Below are positions 1 through 12,800 of a stretch of 64,000 bases of DNA, piece after piece (positions within the stretch are counted from its first letter, which is position 1; each line of letters starts with the position of its first letter). A program made the translations under genes and the position numbers. The notes under the pieces were generated by a model. That model was not told where the DNA came from. It did not search any database and saw nothing but the letters and a program-made list of their open reading frames with translations. Source of the DNA: Acanthaster planci (lineage: Eukaryota; Echinodermata; Asteroidea; Valvatida; Acanthasteridae); NCBI RefSeq assembly GCF_001949145.1, contig NW_019091359.1, positions 94,713 through 158,712 of the forward strand, written 5' to 3'.

Positions 1-254
1 CAAAACAAAATCACCCCCCAAAAAGTGATTTTTCCGAAGTCCGATTGCAGCCATTTTTTAAATGGCAACCCTCAACTTTCTCGGGCACTTAGGACCATTT
101 TTCAACCATAGTTTTCAGCCCTTCTGCCCTCATATGAAAGCTCAAAGATCCTCTAGCTCTCCGCCAGTGACGCACCAGAATCTTGCCTCGTTCCGAAAAT
201 CTCAGAAATTTATCGAACCCATTTGATTGATTGTCGGGTGCAGTGTTGGAAATT

Positions 255-283
255 GGGGGATGGGGGTGGGGAAGGGGGAGGGG
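255..283 (+). other. G-quadruplex-like G-run cluster
   Basis: Five runs of 4-5 G separated by 1-2 bases. More G-runs follow to about 352. Function unknown; low-complexity drift is the simplest explanation. Confidence 0.6.
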
Positions 284-459
284 ATAACTTGCCTGGCCAT
301 GAAAATGGGGGGGGGTGGAGAGTATATCCCCCGCCCCATTTTTGGGGGGGGAGTGGCTATTGAATCACTGCCCCCACCCACTTTTTTGTGATGAGCAAAA
401 AAATTACAGCGGATTGTGAAGAATTTTCAGGATTTTCAGGCAGGCACTAATGAAAGTAA

Positions 460-653
460 ATGAACTTGTGTATGGGAGAAATATGGAAGGGTTGCGTAGC
501 ACCGTGATCAGAATATCGACAAGAATGTAATATCAAATCAGTGCTTAATCTGCTTGCCCTGAACTTAGGTTCTCAGTTACCGAAAGCTTGGCAATCACAT
601 ATTTCAGAACACTGATTTGATGTTATATTCTTGTCGATGAACTTGTGTATGGG
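460..653. repeat. Foldback repeat flanked by a 17-bp direct repeat
   Basis: Inverted arms 516-543 and 610-637 (28 bp, 2 mismatches). The 17-bp sequence at 460-476 recurs exactly at 637-653, touching the right arm. This suggests a small mobile element or a local duplication. Confidence 0.6.
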
Positions 654-3600
654 TTGTGTTCATAAAAAAACTCGTGAGGAGGCAACATCGTATCGCTTTT
701 GCAATGGGAACGGAAAAAGCCACTTAATTACGGCCATTAAGGGGCCATTATAATGTTTTGAAAATCTGCCGAGCAATAATGGGCAACCCGCGCCCCGGCA
801 ACCATGGGTGTTGCGAACTTCTCTGAAGGCTGAACGGAATTTAAACCGGAAATTCACGAAGTTAAGACGTTGGACTTTCCAGAAATTGGTGGAAAGGGAT
901 TTTAATACTTCATTGTGAAAAAAAATTGGTAATTTTGGGTCTTCATAAGATTTACGGAAGTGCAATGCTTGAGACTGCATAGAAGAAATTATCCTTCAGC
1001 CATTTGCCGCTCAGACGAAAACTGAACATAATTGTACAGTCGTGAGTATGTGTATTAAATTTGATGTCTGTACTGGGAAAATGCACATCTTGTAAAAACT
1101 GCGTATTTATGCTTTGTGCAACCCGTGCCTGCCAGGCACGCACCATCTCACAGTTCTTATATTGTTGGAGGAAAACGCCTATTTCAAGTGTAATGTGTTC
1201 TTATAAAGGGTTTTTGAAACTTGAATCTGACTGTTTGGGCCACGAAACGTTCAAAATATTTCCTTCCCTGAATATCAGAGGGGAAATTTAGCTAAAGTGG
1301 TGGTGGGGGAGGGTTAGACAAATAAAGCACAATTATAAAAAACTTCCCATATATGTGCTTGAATCCCAATATGCCTAAATACAAAAATTGAAAATGGTGC
1401 ATTCATACATTATTAATATTCTTGTGGGCTGTAACCTGGTGATTAACAAATCATGCCATGTACGAATGGAAAAGCTGTTTAATTCAAAACTAGCGTCAAT
1501 TCGTCAAGGGTGATGCTCAACTTGAAGTACAAGGATGCGGAGGGGAGGGCAAAACGGGGTCTATTCCACCAGAGAAAAAGGACACTTAAATGGTTTTCTA
1601 AAAGCAGAGAAAACCGTAGTTCGTGGATTGTTGAACCATGACTTTTCAAGGTGTGTACAAGCCCCTACTTTTAGCCTCGCCCCTAAGAAAGGCAAAAGAG
1701 ATTAGCCTACATAAAGTTCCCAAATTGTTGCCCTTCTCTCCAAACAATTTGCCCTGCCCCAAAAAAATTGAGCGGAAGTCTGGATCTGCCTTTGCATTGT
1801 ACGATCGTCGCCGTTTCTAAATGCATTCTTGAAGATTGATGGCATGAAGGTTCGAATTCTTTAATCACTTGTGGATTATTTGAAATTCCATAACAAAGTG
1901 CATCGACTTTCAATGCAAGGCCTTAGTTTTTGAAGCGTCTTGGAAACGTGAAGGTCTCGAGGAGGGTTCGGCGCTTGCCCCTTTAAAAGTGACGACAGTT
2001 GTGCGAGCTCATCCCTGCCTCCACGCCTGTAAATTAGTAATAATCAATTTACGAGAACCAGACTGACGAGGCAAAAAGGGTTAAAGGTCAAGCCTGTGGT
2101 AACTTGTTTACATCCGGGCACTTACGATTGTGCGTGATAAGTTTGATTTAGACTGGCGAACTGTTGTCGTTTTAAGCCCTCTGAATTCCGTCAGAATGTC
2201 GTGTGCCTTGCATATTTAAACGTCTGTTACCCCCACGCTCTGCTCTTGCGATAATTCTGTTTCAGATTTTCAGCATTTGTCCACCGTTAGTGTTTCACAA
2301 GAGCGGCAAAGGGGGAAGCAATACAAGTGAAAGTTGACCAGCTTCACGCGACGTGGCAGGGAACGGCTCCTGACTGTGTGTGTTAATTGTGCGTGCATTC
2401 GCCGCAACGAAGTGTCCCCAAGAAACAGTGGTAGGCCTAATTCACTTGAGCGCTCTTTGTTTGTAACGGAATTCCTGACATTGTAACACCCAGGATTAAG
2501 ATATCAAGAGAATAGACAGTCTTCGCTTTCCAGCTCGCCTGCAATTAGGGATTATGAATCCATGCACGCCGTTATTTGTGAGAGGTCAGTGCTCAGACCT
2601 AACTGTGCACCGTTCCGTTTTGTCATTGTAATTTTGTCTTGCGCTGCAGCGCTGTAATGTACATGTAGGCCTAATTGCGGATTGCGTGAGTGCGGGTGTC
2701 ATAAGCATGGCTGGTGGATGAACGAGGCCTATTTGGCTGAAAAATGGCTGCCCCGTTTACCTGCCAACAATTCAAGATGTTTTTGTGGTAAAGTATTAAC
2801 AATGCACAATGTGTACCTATCCTAGCAAACAGAGTGAAAAAATGTTGCATCCTGACTCCATCCATTTCAGCAGTGGTGTACAAAGTCTATGGGGAGTGAA
2901 GAGAATTTTCCAAGTATTTTCCAACAACATTGGTAAATGTTTCTCAGTCCAGAATTTGTGTCTTTCCAGCATTTCTGTAATGACTGACTTTTATTGAGAT
3001 GATATATGATGAGAAAAGTGGAGTCAGAATGCAACATTGTTTCCCAATCCAAGAGACTTTCACTTTCTTGTAGTGACCTGTCTCCATCCAGTTTGTTTTA
3101 TGCCTTTGATGTGGACTCTTGTTGAGTACAGTGTAGGAATATGTAATGTATGTTGGTTGGGCGTGATGTTGAGCTTTGTTAATGCTAAGGTACCCATTTA
3201 GATTTATGGTAGGCCTGTTTTTTTACCTAAATATGCTAAATGTGTTAGTTTTTGGTAGTTTCCTTGTCATGCCGTCAATTTTTTTTTAGGGGGGGACCAC
3301 TATAGTTCGTGTTGGAAGTCACAAACAGTGTGATTTGCATACCAATTGGTTAAGCTTCTGTCACGTCTGTCTTGGGCAGTCATTACTTATAAGACACCTC
3401 TCCATTCTACAGTGCTGTATCACTCATTTTTTAAAACTTCTCAGAAGATGTGTGCGAGTACAAGATAACCTCAGCAGCCTCAGAAAGTCTTCTTTCTGCA
3501 CAACTGAAAGATCAAAGAGTCCTTTTAGGGTGGACATTGCTCAAAAGAATTCTTACCAAGTTTGGCAGATGAGGCCACATGAGTGGCAGGATCCATAAAA

Positions 3601-5308
3601 AGTAAGGATTTCTCTGCCTTGTATGTAAATACAGTGTCACATGGCACTTTGCTTTCGTTTGACTCTCATCTGTGTCAATGGGCCTGAGAGCAGTAGCATA
3701 GAAATTATGTGCTGCTATAAATCAGCACAAAAGCCAGCCTGATGTACAATATACATATACATGTATGCATATATGTGCACAAGTTGAATTGGCTAACTGA
3801 TGAAATACATCAAATCCCTCTGTGGATTTGCCACTGCCACTGTGAGTGGCAGAACATAATTACATGTATTCCTATATCAGCTCTGTTTTATTAAAGCCTC
3901 TAAATCTGCTACCCTGAGATGCCATGAAATTCTCAACCTACACTTCATTGATTAAATTTTGAAAAGTTGGCGAAAGTTTTATGGAAACTTAAGTCACTCC
4001 TTTTGTATTTTCTCCAGGCTTGTAGCTTTGCTGAATTCAGCAGAAATCAATTTTACACAGCGTTGAGGCTGTCAACTTGAGTAACCTGGGTGATTGAATA
4101 GTCACCGAAAGTTTTACTACAAAAACATATCCTCATCCAAGATCATGAGAAGGGTCATATGAAATTGCCTAGTCTAAACAGTTGGAAAACAAATTGCTAA
4201 GCCTGTGTATTTTCAGGTTTTCTTACAGATCACCTGCCGAATGGATCAAAATCCAACACATGAGAATCAAAGCCAGCCGAGTGCAAAAAATGCAACAGGG
4301 AGGGTTTTATTGCATAGCGCACACTGCTGAGTTGAGACACTGTGAAACTTAGTGTGCACCGTGCGGGTTTTGTTGACTGCTAAATGAATCTAGCCATGCA
4401 GCTGTGTCTGCTGAATTTGACGTGGTCAGGGTTAAAGCTGTAACGTTCATGTGGATGTGTGGTCACAAGTGTATTTTCTTTTCAGAGGAAAAGCCAGGGT
4501 GTGTATGGTTTGGGTATGTAAAAGGCCATAAACAGCAACATCCCAACCACTTCTGGGAACATTTTTTTTTTTTTTTGTGGAGAAAAGTTCAGTACTACAG
4601 TCTACCAATCTCAGTGATCTGGTTTCAGAAGATTTGCATGACTACTGATAGGGATGTATAGATATTGGTTTGTCGTAATGTCAACGGTTAGTGATCAGGA
4701 ACCACTTTACATGAGTTGTTGCAGCTATATTGTACACATATGCAATAGTTACGTTCATTCACATCCTGTCCGCATGCTGTGTGTGTATGTATGTGTACAT
4801 GGCATGTTTTTGTCAGCAACATTGTTACTTACAGTACATTCTCTTGTATTTGTTCTCATATTTTGGAGATACATTTATGACAGTTCATTTTTTTGGGCAG
4901 TTGGACATCATGTGTTGTCTGCAAGTTCACTCTCCCCGTGCCTGAAATATTTGTGTGTGTGTGTCAGGTATAGTCAGATATGCAACTGTACGTGTACAAT
5001 GCATGTATACAAAACACCGTGATGCTGCATTTCAACATTGTCATGAAATCTGCCTGTGATTCCTGCTCTGTTCTACATGTACTTGTTGAAATTTCTGGAA
5101 ATTTTCTATGAAAAAAAATCAGGGAGTTAGATGCAAGGATTATGAGTGCTCGGTCTGTTTGATGTAAGTCTGTGATTCTCTCCTCATGCATATGAATGTA
5201 GATCCAGCAACATGTACACACATGTAGACAACCCAGCATCTCTGTCATTTATTAGAATGTCAGGGAGCTCTCATAACAGTTGCATAAATCTTTGTCATGC
5301 GATTGATG
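654..5308. other. No gene seen; upstream non-coding DNA
   Basis: Short open frames only, no recognisable protein, with AT-rich and simple-sequence tracts (T-run near 4561, CA/TG-rich stretch 4735-5000). The only distinct part is a CpG-richer block at about 1940-2430. Confidence 0.5.
1940..2430 (+). promoter_or_regulatory. Possible promoter and non-coding first exon of 4E-T
   Basis: A CpG-richer block holds a TATA-like catatttaaa at 2211-2220 and a donor-like gtagg at 2431. An acceptor-like site sits just before the 4E-T start codon at 9741-9744, so a spliced 5'UTR exon here is possible. No direct evidence joins the two. Confidence 0.3.
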
Positions 5309-5486
5309 AATACCGGTGGTTCACAATAGTGTGCCACCAAGAGTTTGCAACGTGTTGGCCAATCATAACGCGCGAAATTTGTTGACCCTTTCCAAACGGG
5401 CATTGGGTCGACAAATTTTCTCACATTTTGATTTGCCAACGCATTGCAAACTCTTGGTGGGGCACTATTGTGAAACGGCCGTATTA
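5309..5486. repeat. Foldback MITE, family C, copy 1
   Basis: Long inverted arms. The left arm runs from ttcacaatagtg through agagtttgcaacgtgttggc and the right arm returns the same sequence reversed. A second copy lies at 47757-47932. No coding capacity. Confidence 0.85.
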
Positions 5487-5599
5487 CATGACATGGAATA
5501 ATCCTCCCGGTGCATAGTGTGCACCTGCACTGGCAAAAATGCCATTCTTGACGAATGCCCGCTATGCACGGTTGCTCCGTAGATTGTGCTGCAGTGCAG

Positions 5600-5945
5600 C
5601 TGTTCAGACAAAATGGCCAACTCCTAATCCCGACCATCCTCAATCCTTCAAAATCCTCCGGGTGGTTTTGAAGGATTTTGGAGGACTGATGCTGCATGGC
5701 AAAATTGCATTGCTGATTGCGAAGCATGCATTGTCTCGAGGTTGTGGGTTAGACCTTGTGGTGTTCCTGTTCAGCCATGCATAAATTCATGCCCACATAA
5801 TATGTGAAATCCTCCATACTGCTCCTGGATTCTATTCACACTGCCTCAGCATAATGAGAGGGATTACCAGAGGTTTTTGAAGTAGGCACCCCTCCACAGA
5901 ACATATGCAATATTATTGTAGGATTTTGGAGGACTGAGGCTGTAT
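5600..5945 (-). repeat. Repeat family D, copy 1 (reverse orientation)
   Basis: Contains the family's palindromic end ccttcaaaatcctcc / ggattttggagga at 5638-5690 and the internal block related to 'acaacacaaggtctaaccc' reversed. Confidence 0.6.
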
Positions 5946-8469
5946 CCAAGTTTTTTTTCGGGGGGGGGACGGTCAGTTTGATAATTTTGAAGGCTCAAGG
6001 TTTTATCCTAGCAGAAAGGGCCTAGAAGGTTAGCGTTAATGATAGATGTAAGGTTGTCTTCTTTCTGGTAATGTAATGCTGATACTGCAAATGTATAAAG
6101 AAAAACAATCCACTTTGTTATCAGATAATTAGAGGAATTTGCCAGCCATTCATGAGCAGTCTTTGAGGTAATAATTGATCAGAACTTCCGCAAGGGAAAA
6201 TGCCAAGTACGTATACATGCAAGTTACCAATCTGATGACAGAAATTTATGCAGGCATTGTACAAAATAAATCATGAATGTTTCACAGTAATGTGGTGGAT
6301 AGAGACTAATTCCATTTAAAGATAAATGAAATGATCCATTCTGCTTGGTTTTGCTCCATAGAATGGAACATGCGGTCTTTCATGTCATAAAAATAATATT
6401 CTTGTTGCAGCTACGTTGAACATGAGTGTGATAGTAACATTCGTTCACATCTTATCCACATGCTGTGTGCATACCTGTATGTGTACATTACATTCAACTT
6501 GGCTCTGTCTAGTGGAAAGAGCATTCTGCCAGGCCCTTCATACTGTGTAGGTTACAGACAGCATAAATAATAGAGTACCAAGCCTCTGCGCTAGATATAT
6601 CGCATAACATCAGTGAACTGTAACTGGAACTGTACAGACTGCTATGGGAACCGTGGAAGATGCTGCTGTGAGTAGGCACACTTTCATTCAATGCAGAGTG
6701 TATGCCACTTTTTTTTCGATTGAATGTGCACAAAGGCTTTCCCGTACCATCTTTGCGTGACAGGTATAGACCTTGCGCGGGACACACGGTTACAAAATGC
6801 TCATCGGTACCAGTGGTATTCCACATTACATTAGACTAACGCATGGTGTCCATAGCTGCCAGTAAAACTTAGAAGCTGTAATGCAAAACACTTCCTGCCT
6901 GCTCATATTGATATGGACAGGTCACCAGTCTAGGAGACACAACTCCCAAGTAGACTCACAGAAGCAAGAACTTGGTAAAGAGGTTAGAAAATAACCTAAT
7001 ATTTATTCACGTTTATGTGCATGCATTGCTTGTGGCCTGACAATACACAAATTTGTACATTGACACATTAGCTCTGTGTAAGTGTACACGTTCCAGAATA
7101 GTTTTTTTTGGGGGGAGGGAAAATTTGCAAAGATTGCATCGTTATTGGCTTTTTCAAGTATGGGAAAGATAAATGGGGCTTTTAGCAGGCTTTAGGGGAG
7201 AAAGGACATAAATCATCCCCATAAGTGTAACATGAAAAAAAAGGTAATACGGGAGGGCTGGCCCTGTCTGCTCTTCTGGATTTGATACTATTTGACTGAT
7301 ACTATGTTCACATGTACAGTTGCTGCATACAAGTGCTACTGTGGAATCACATGCATTTGAATACAATAGTGGTTGTATTTTTTCTCTTATTTGAATATTA
7401 ATCCAGTTGTATCCATAGGACCTTTGTTATGTTGCCGGGTCATTCCATGAGGTTGGGGCACAGTTTGTAAACGGTGTCCAATGTTACGTGAGTTCCATAA
7501 AATGAACAGCTGTTTCCCTGCATGTGAATTACAAGTGATGCATCTTGCAAGGCTGAATATTGAGGTGTGTGTTAATTTTACAGAGTAAATGACCTGCATG
7601 TATTCTACAGGTCATTTGACAGGTGGTGAAAGTTACCCTCGTAACAAGGACACTGTCACAAATTGTGCCCCAACCTCAAGGAAGGACCCTGCTGCATTGG
7701 GCATTGCAGTCAGAATGACCGTCTATGAACACATTGTTTGAATTCACACTGATTCATCTTTGGTTTCCAACGTGTTATATTTCTGATTGATACCACGAAT
7801 CCTTGATAATCCACCAAATTAAATTATGCTTCGTAGCTGGCATGCTGGTTTTCCTCAGTGCGCATTTTTTTGGCAGTAATAAATTCTGAATTTATTGGTT
7901 GTGGATTTTGTGGTTTGGCATAATTTGTATTCAGACATATGTAATGATATGGCTGTCATTCTGTGCACAGATTTCTAATGTTTTATTCAGTATCAGAATC
8001 TTCGAAACACGTATGTTCATGAACGCGTGCGAATGTGTATGCATGAGACATTTATGCGCATACTTACTGTATGATAGGCCAAAAACTGCATGTGCCTGTT
8101 TCTAGATATAATGACTATTAGTAAACAATATTGCTATTGTTTTACCCGGGGGAGGCTCTTGCTTTTCTGACTCAATGTTTACATGGTACAGAGTGCATGA
8201 AACTTCTAGGAGTATGGGCCCTTCTGAGGGTTTGTCCTCATCACATTGCTTGGCCAGGATTTCCTGACGTTATCCCAGGTTTTTGTTGCTGGGTATTCAA
8301 TCCAGAGTTCCTGGCATTCCAAGCATCTGCAAAGTTTGCCTCAGTTTCAATTCCCAGTGCTCAGAAACTTAAGAAACAAAACCAAAACCTGAGAAGTTAT
8401 AAATTGCATTGGCAACTGAAACCTGGATGAAATCCATAGTTTCCCTTTTTTTTTTTCAAATGTAACCCC
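5946..8469. other. No gene seen
   Basis: AT-rich non-coding DNA with only short open frames and no recognised repeat unit. Confidence 0.5.
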
Positions 8470-8855
8470 AGGGCACACCCTGAATCCTCCAAAATCCTCT
8501 AGTGGCCCTAGTCCAAAAATTACATTCATCCGCAATCCTCCAATCGTGTGTTTAAAATGAGAGGTACCCAGCTCCTCGGTCCTTCAAAATCCTCCGGCAA
8601 TTCCTGCCATTATGTTGAAGCATTGCAAATGGCTTTCTCGTTCAGTACGTTGATTTTAAAGTAATGTCGGGCTCAATTTATGCATAACTACATGTAAGTA
8701 TAGACAACACAAGATTCAACCTGGGAACTTTACACATGGCATCTTTCACAATCAGCCATACACTTTTGCCATTCATCCTCATTCCTCCAAAATTCTCCAA
8801 ACCTGCCCAAAGGACTTTAAAGGATTGAGGAGGGTTAGGGTTAATGGAAGTTCAG
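8470..8855 (+). repeat. Repeat family D, copy 2
   Basis: Both palindromic ends are present: aatcctccaaaatcctc near 8489 and aaaggattgaggagggttag near 8828. The internal block has agacaacacaagattcaacc. Confidence 0.7.
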
Positions 8856-9748
8856 ACTACATGTACATGTAGCAGAGCCAGAAATTCAATACTTCACCTG
8901 TAGCCGATTAAAACAAATGAATGTCATTTGGAACATTTATGAAATGCAAACTGCAGCATATTTCACCAACTATGCAGAATTTGGTGCAGCAGTGCAGCAC
9001 GTTTTCATGTAAACAACTTGGACCAGAACAATTGTTCTCGTGATAGTTGTCTTGAGGCATTCATATGTAGCAAAACAGTCAAAAAATTATATGTACACCT
9101 GCCATTTTGAAAATGTCAACTCTCAACCCTTTCATAGGTAACTGTGCCATTCCATAGATCAGGAAGACAAAGCTACAGATATCTAGTGACGAGTGCACAT
9201 GCCCTTTCTGAAAAGTCACAGTTTCCCTGTCATCTGTTGATGGTGTTGTTTGTTTCAGATAATATGCCTTTTAAAATGGGTGCATAAGTTGTCCCAACCG
9301 TTATTTGTGGTACCATTTGCAAGCCTGTGCACTGTGTACCTTTCGTGTAATGCATCGTAAGTTGTTGCACTACCTGTGCTGTGAAATGTGATATAAAGTT
9401 AGGCCATTGTGTACACGTAAGAGTAGAGACCATGAACAGTAGAAGTATTGCTTAAAGGCGTTTCCATTAATGAGCAGGAATGCATATGTATCTTCCTGCC
9501 TATACCCTATTTTTTAAATCATATTTATTTGTATATTTGTTGGTCAAATTAATTCCATAGTGGGGCAAGTACCCCTCCCTCCTTGGCACCCATGTATCAG
9601 TAACTAGCGGCCCTGTATATTTAAAATGGCCCTTTTTCGCCGTCAAGTAGTCCGTCAAGATAGTCCGGTAAAAGCAAGTTGGCCTGATAGTGTCACTTCT
9701 GGACTGATAAGTGTTTTTTGGGGGGTTGTAATCACATCTTACAGGAGG

Positions 9749-9877
9749 ATGATTAAGAAGTCGGAGCCTGATGGCGAGAGCGGAGAGAAAGAAGAGGAAG
9801 GCGGAGGGGGAGAGAAGACCAAGAAGCGATCAGAGACCCCCACCAAGGCCAAGGTGGTCAAGTGGCAATATGATGCC
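9749..9877 (+). CDS. EIF4ENIF1: 4E-T exon 1: acidic N-terminus and first half of the eIF4E-binding motif
   Basis: Codes residues 1-43: Glu/Gly-rich, then Lys-rich, ending in KVVKWQYDA at the donor gcc|gtaagt. Tyr41 is the first residue of the Y-x4-L motif that finishes in exon 2. Confidence 0.85.
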
Positions 9878-12800
9878 GTAAGTGAACTCTCTGCAGGAAT
9901 CGGGGGGAACTGTTTTAATAGTGTGACCACGTGGAGAGGTTGACATTTGCATTGTTTTTCGTGTATCGCACTGCGCACGACCTTTACAGCAAGAGCTAAA
10001 CGAGAAGTTACCATTAATGTGACTTCAGAGTATGGAAACCTCATCCCTCAAAGGATGACTTGCCAATCTGCATACACAAGTTATTCTTTTTTTCCAGCAA
10101 TACATGCACGAGAGAACCATATCTGACATTTCTGACCGCATGACTTTTGTCTTGCATCAAAATGTGATATTCATAGAAGTACAACGATGTAGGTCCATAT
10201 ATTCAATCAGATTCACGAGGTGATCCGTCTTGTTTTGATGATATTGTCTTGGTGACATACATGTGTGGGGTTGTCAGAATTTTCCAATGTGGAAGGTTTG
10301 AGGGGGCTCAATGTTACAGCTGTGGGGTAGTCAAAAGAGATTTTCAGCTTGAGGTTAACTGTTGTTGTTTTGTTGGGGGAGGGGGACATTTGGATACAAT
10401 GAATCCTAACACTCAAGGCTCTTCTCGCTTGGATGCATTCAACATCCTGCAACTGTCCCCAGGAAAAAAAAACTTGCTCCCCAAAAGTCCATTTCTTGCA
10501 TGTGTTCCTGGAGGAGTTGCCACTGCATCGATCATTCAAAATATTCGGGCAAGTCCCGTCATTGCGTTGAGGCAGTGCAAATGATATGCCAGAGCAGCGG
10601 GGATGTTTTCAAATAAAATTTAAGCCTGACTTCATGCACAGCTGAGCATGAACAACACAAGGTCTTACCCAAGATCTCGACACAATGCATTCTTTGTCAT
10701 CAGCCACACGTTTTTGCCATTTAGCCTCAATCCTACAGAATCCTGCAAAATCTACCCAGAGGATTTTCAAGGATTGAGGAAGGTCAGGGTTCAACATGTT
10801 ACTGTCTGCAGACTAGAATATGCACTGTGGGTTTAAGAAAAATTAATCCTTGTGGCCATCGGTGTCTGTCTGACTATAACGTTCTCTTTGATATCATTGG
10901 CAGGATGCATTGCACAAGCTTCGATACAGCCCAGGTACCAAGAAGAGACCCCTGTGCTTAGCTGAGGAGTATTGCGAGTGAGTATAGGACTGAACTACTT
11001 TGATACCGGGGGTCATTTGCAGTTAATTGGGCATTGCTGACTGTGTTAAGGGCACTATGGGCCTGAAGGCTAGATGAAACTTGGCACAAAAGTGAATACT
11101 GCACAGATCAAGCATCTGTGACCTGTCAGGACAAAGTGAGAGTAAAGTCGCATCCCACTTTTTCCTGTTTTGAGGGTTCAATGTCATTTTGAAGTAGAGG
11201 TCAATTTGGGAGGTTCTTAACATTTGGAAAGAGTAATCTGCCTCCTATTTAATTCCAAATATTTTGCAGAATCTCATGTTTAAAATGTCATTTTCTTAGC
11301 AATTTTTACGATAGCATTATTTGTGCCTGGTCTGAAATGTTGAAACAGTGTCAGGAACAAAGACGCAAAGCTGCCAGAATAATGCCACATGGTCACCTTA
11401 TACTTTTACCCTAAGTATTTCATGTACGTACGATTGGAAAGCTCTCTTTCTGCTGAATTAAAAAATACCAATATCTCAGTTTTTGAAAATTCCGACTTTC
11501 AGCTCATTTTGTGGTGACAGGTCACAGTTGTGCTGTGGATTCCAAACAGTCGAATGCACATCGCGTTACATGAATTTTGCTGCAAATGGTTTGTGATGGG
11601 AATATCGCTTGACTCCGGCATTCACCTGAAGCTTTTACACCTACCACAGATCCCCTAGTGTTCTCCAAAAGCCATGATTGCCATGGTGGAGGCATAACTT
11701 TGCGCAGAGTGCACACTTTCAAGAATATAGAGTGCTGGGTTCACAGTTGTCAAAGTCACTGTCCTACCTTCATGCCATGTGTTAGCTTGCTAGTCTTAAC
11801 AGTTTTGGATCACAATTTTGCTGTGACGGAATAAGAAGCGATTTATAAACAGTCATTTGCTCATAGTTAAAAATTTGATCCATCTGTTCTAAGATGTTTG
11901 TGTAATGATTTGACTTTCACTCCAGTGAAATGTGCATGAAATTGTGCTCGTGGATTTTTTTCCCCGCCAGTGATAATGGTATTTGGGATCCAGAGAAGTG
12001 GCATGCTGCATTATCAGGGAAGAGGTCACGTGGTCCTTCACCTTTGACCCTCCAGGAAGGAGGTCGGGACAGAAAGAAATTTCCAGGTTTGAGAACTTTC
12101 TGAATTTCTGTTTTTGTCGCTGCTGTCTTCATTTTAGGAGCAAAGATCATATTTCATCCCTTTCAGCAGTTGTTGCAAGTCACATTTCTTCACAATTATA
12201 CTCGTTTTAAGTTTTAAGACATGAAAATACGTAAGTAGCTGTGCAAAAGCTTTACATTTCCAATGCACCCTTTTTACTGCTCCATAATACCGGCTCTCAA
12301 GATACTTTTGATCGAAACCTTCCCAAATCCTCCAAATCATTGCACTGTACACATTCTTTGTACTTGAGCATTCAAGTAGTTGGACTTGTACGCCAGCATT
12401 TCTACATGGGGAGCTGGGCTGTACTGTAAAGCCTGCAAAGGCAGCCATAATCTCCTGATGAATTTTGACAGATCTGGGTTACGGTCAGGAGTTGCAGCAT
12501 GTTTTTTTGGCAGGTTTTTTTTTCGTCATAAATCGTTGCTGGCAATGCACGTGGCACAAGGTGTGATCTCTGCAACAGTGTCTTTTAGCATGAGCATGAA
12601 AAATGATGTATTGTTATTGCAGCCGTGTTGTCGGATCTGTGAAAAGTTTTAAGGAGTTTCTTCTCAAGAGTTCCCTCTTTGATTGAGCTTTTAAGGGCTT
12701 TGCAATTGTCTGATGATTCCGGACTTGTGATCAAGTATGTGACAAATTGTTCATAATTGTCATAAACATTCAAGTGAATGTTGACAAAACGATTCCGTTG

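Noticed and set aside
4654-5022. 122-codon plus-strand frame
   Set aside because: Cys/Val/Tyr-rich product of a TGTG/ACAT-rich tract; no domain and no splice evidence.
5260-5727. 155-codon open frame on the minus strand
   Set aside because: It runs through the foldback MITE and family D repeat; the frame is a by-product of inverted repeat sequence and has no protein motif.
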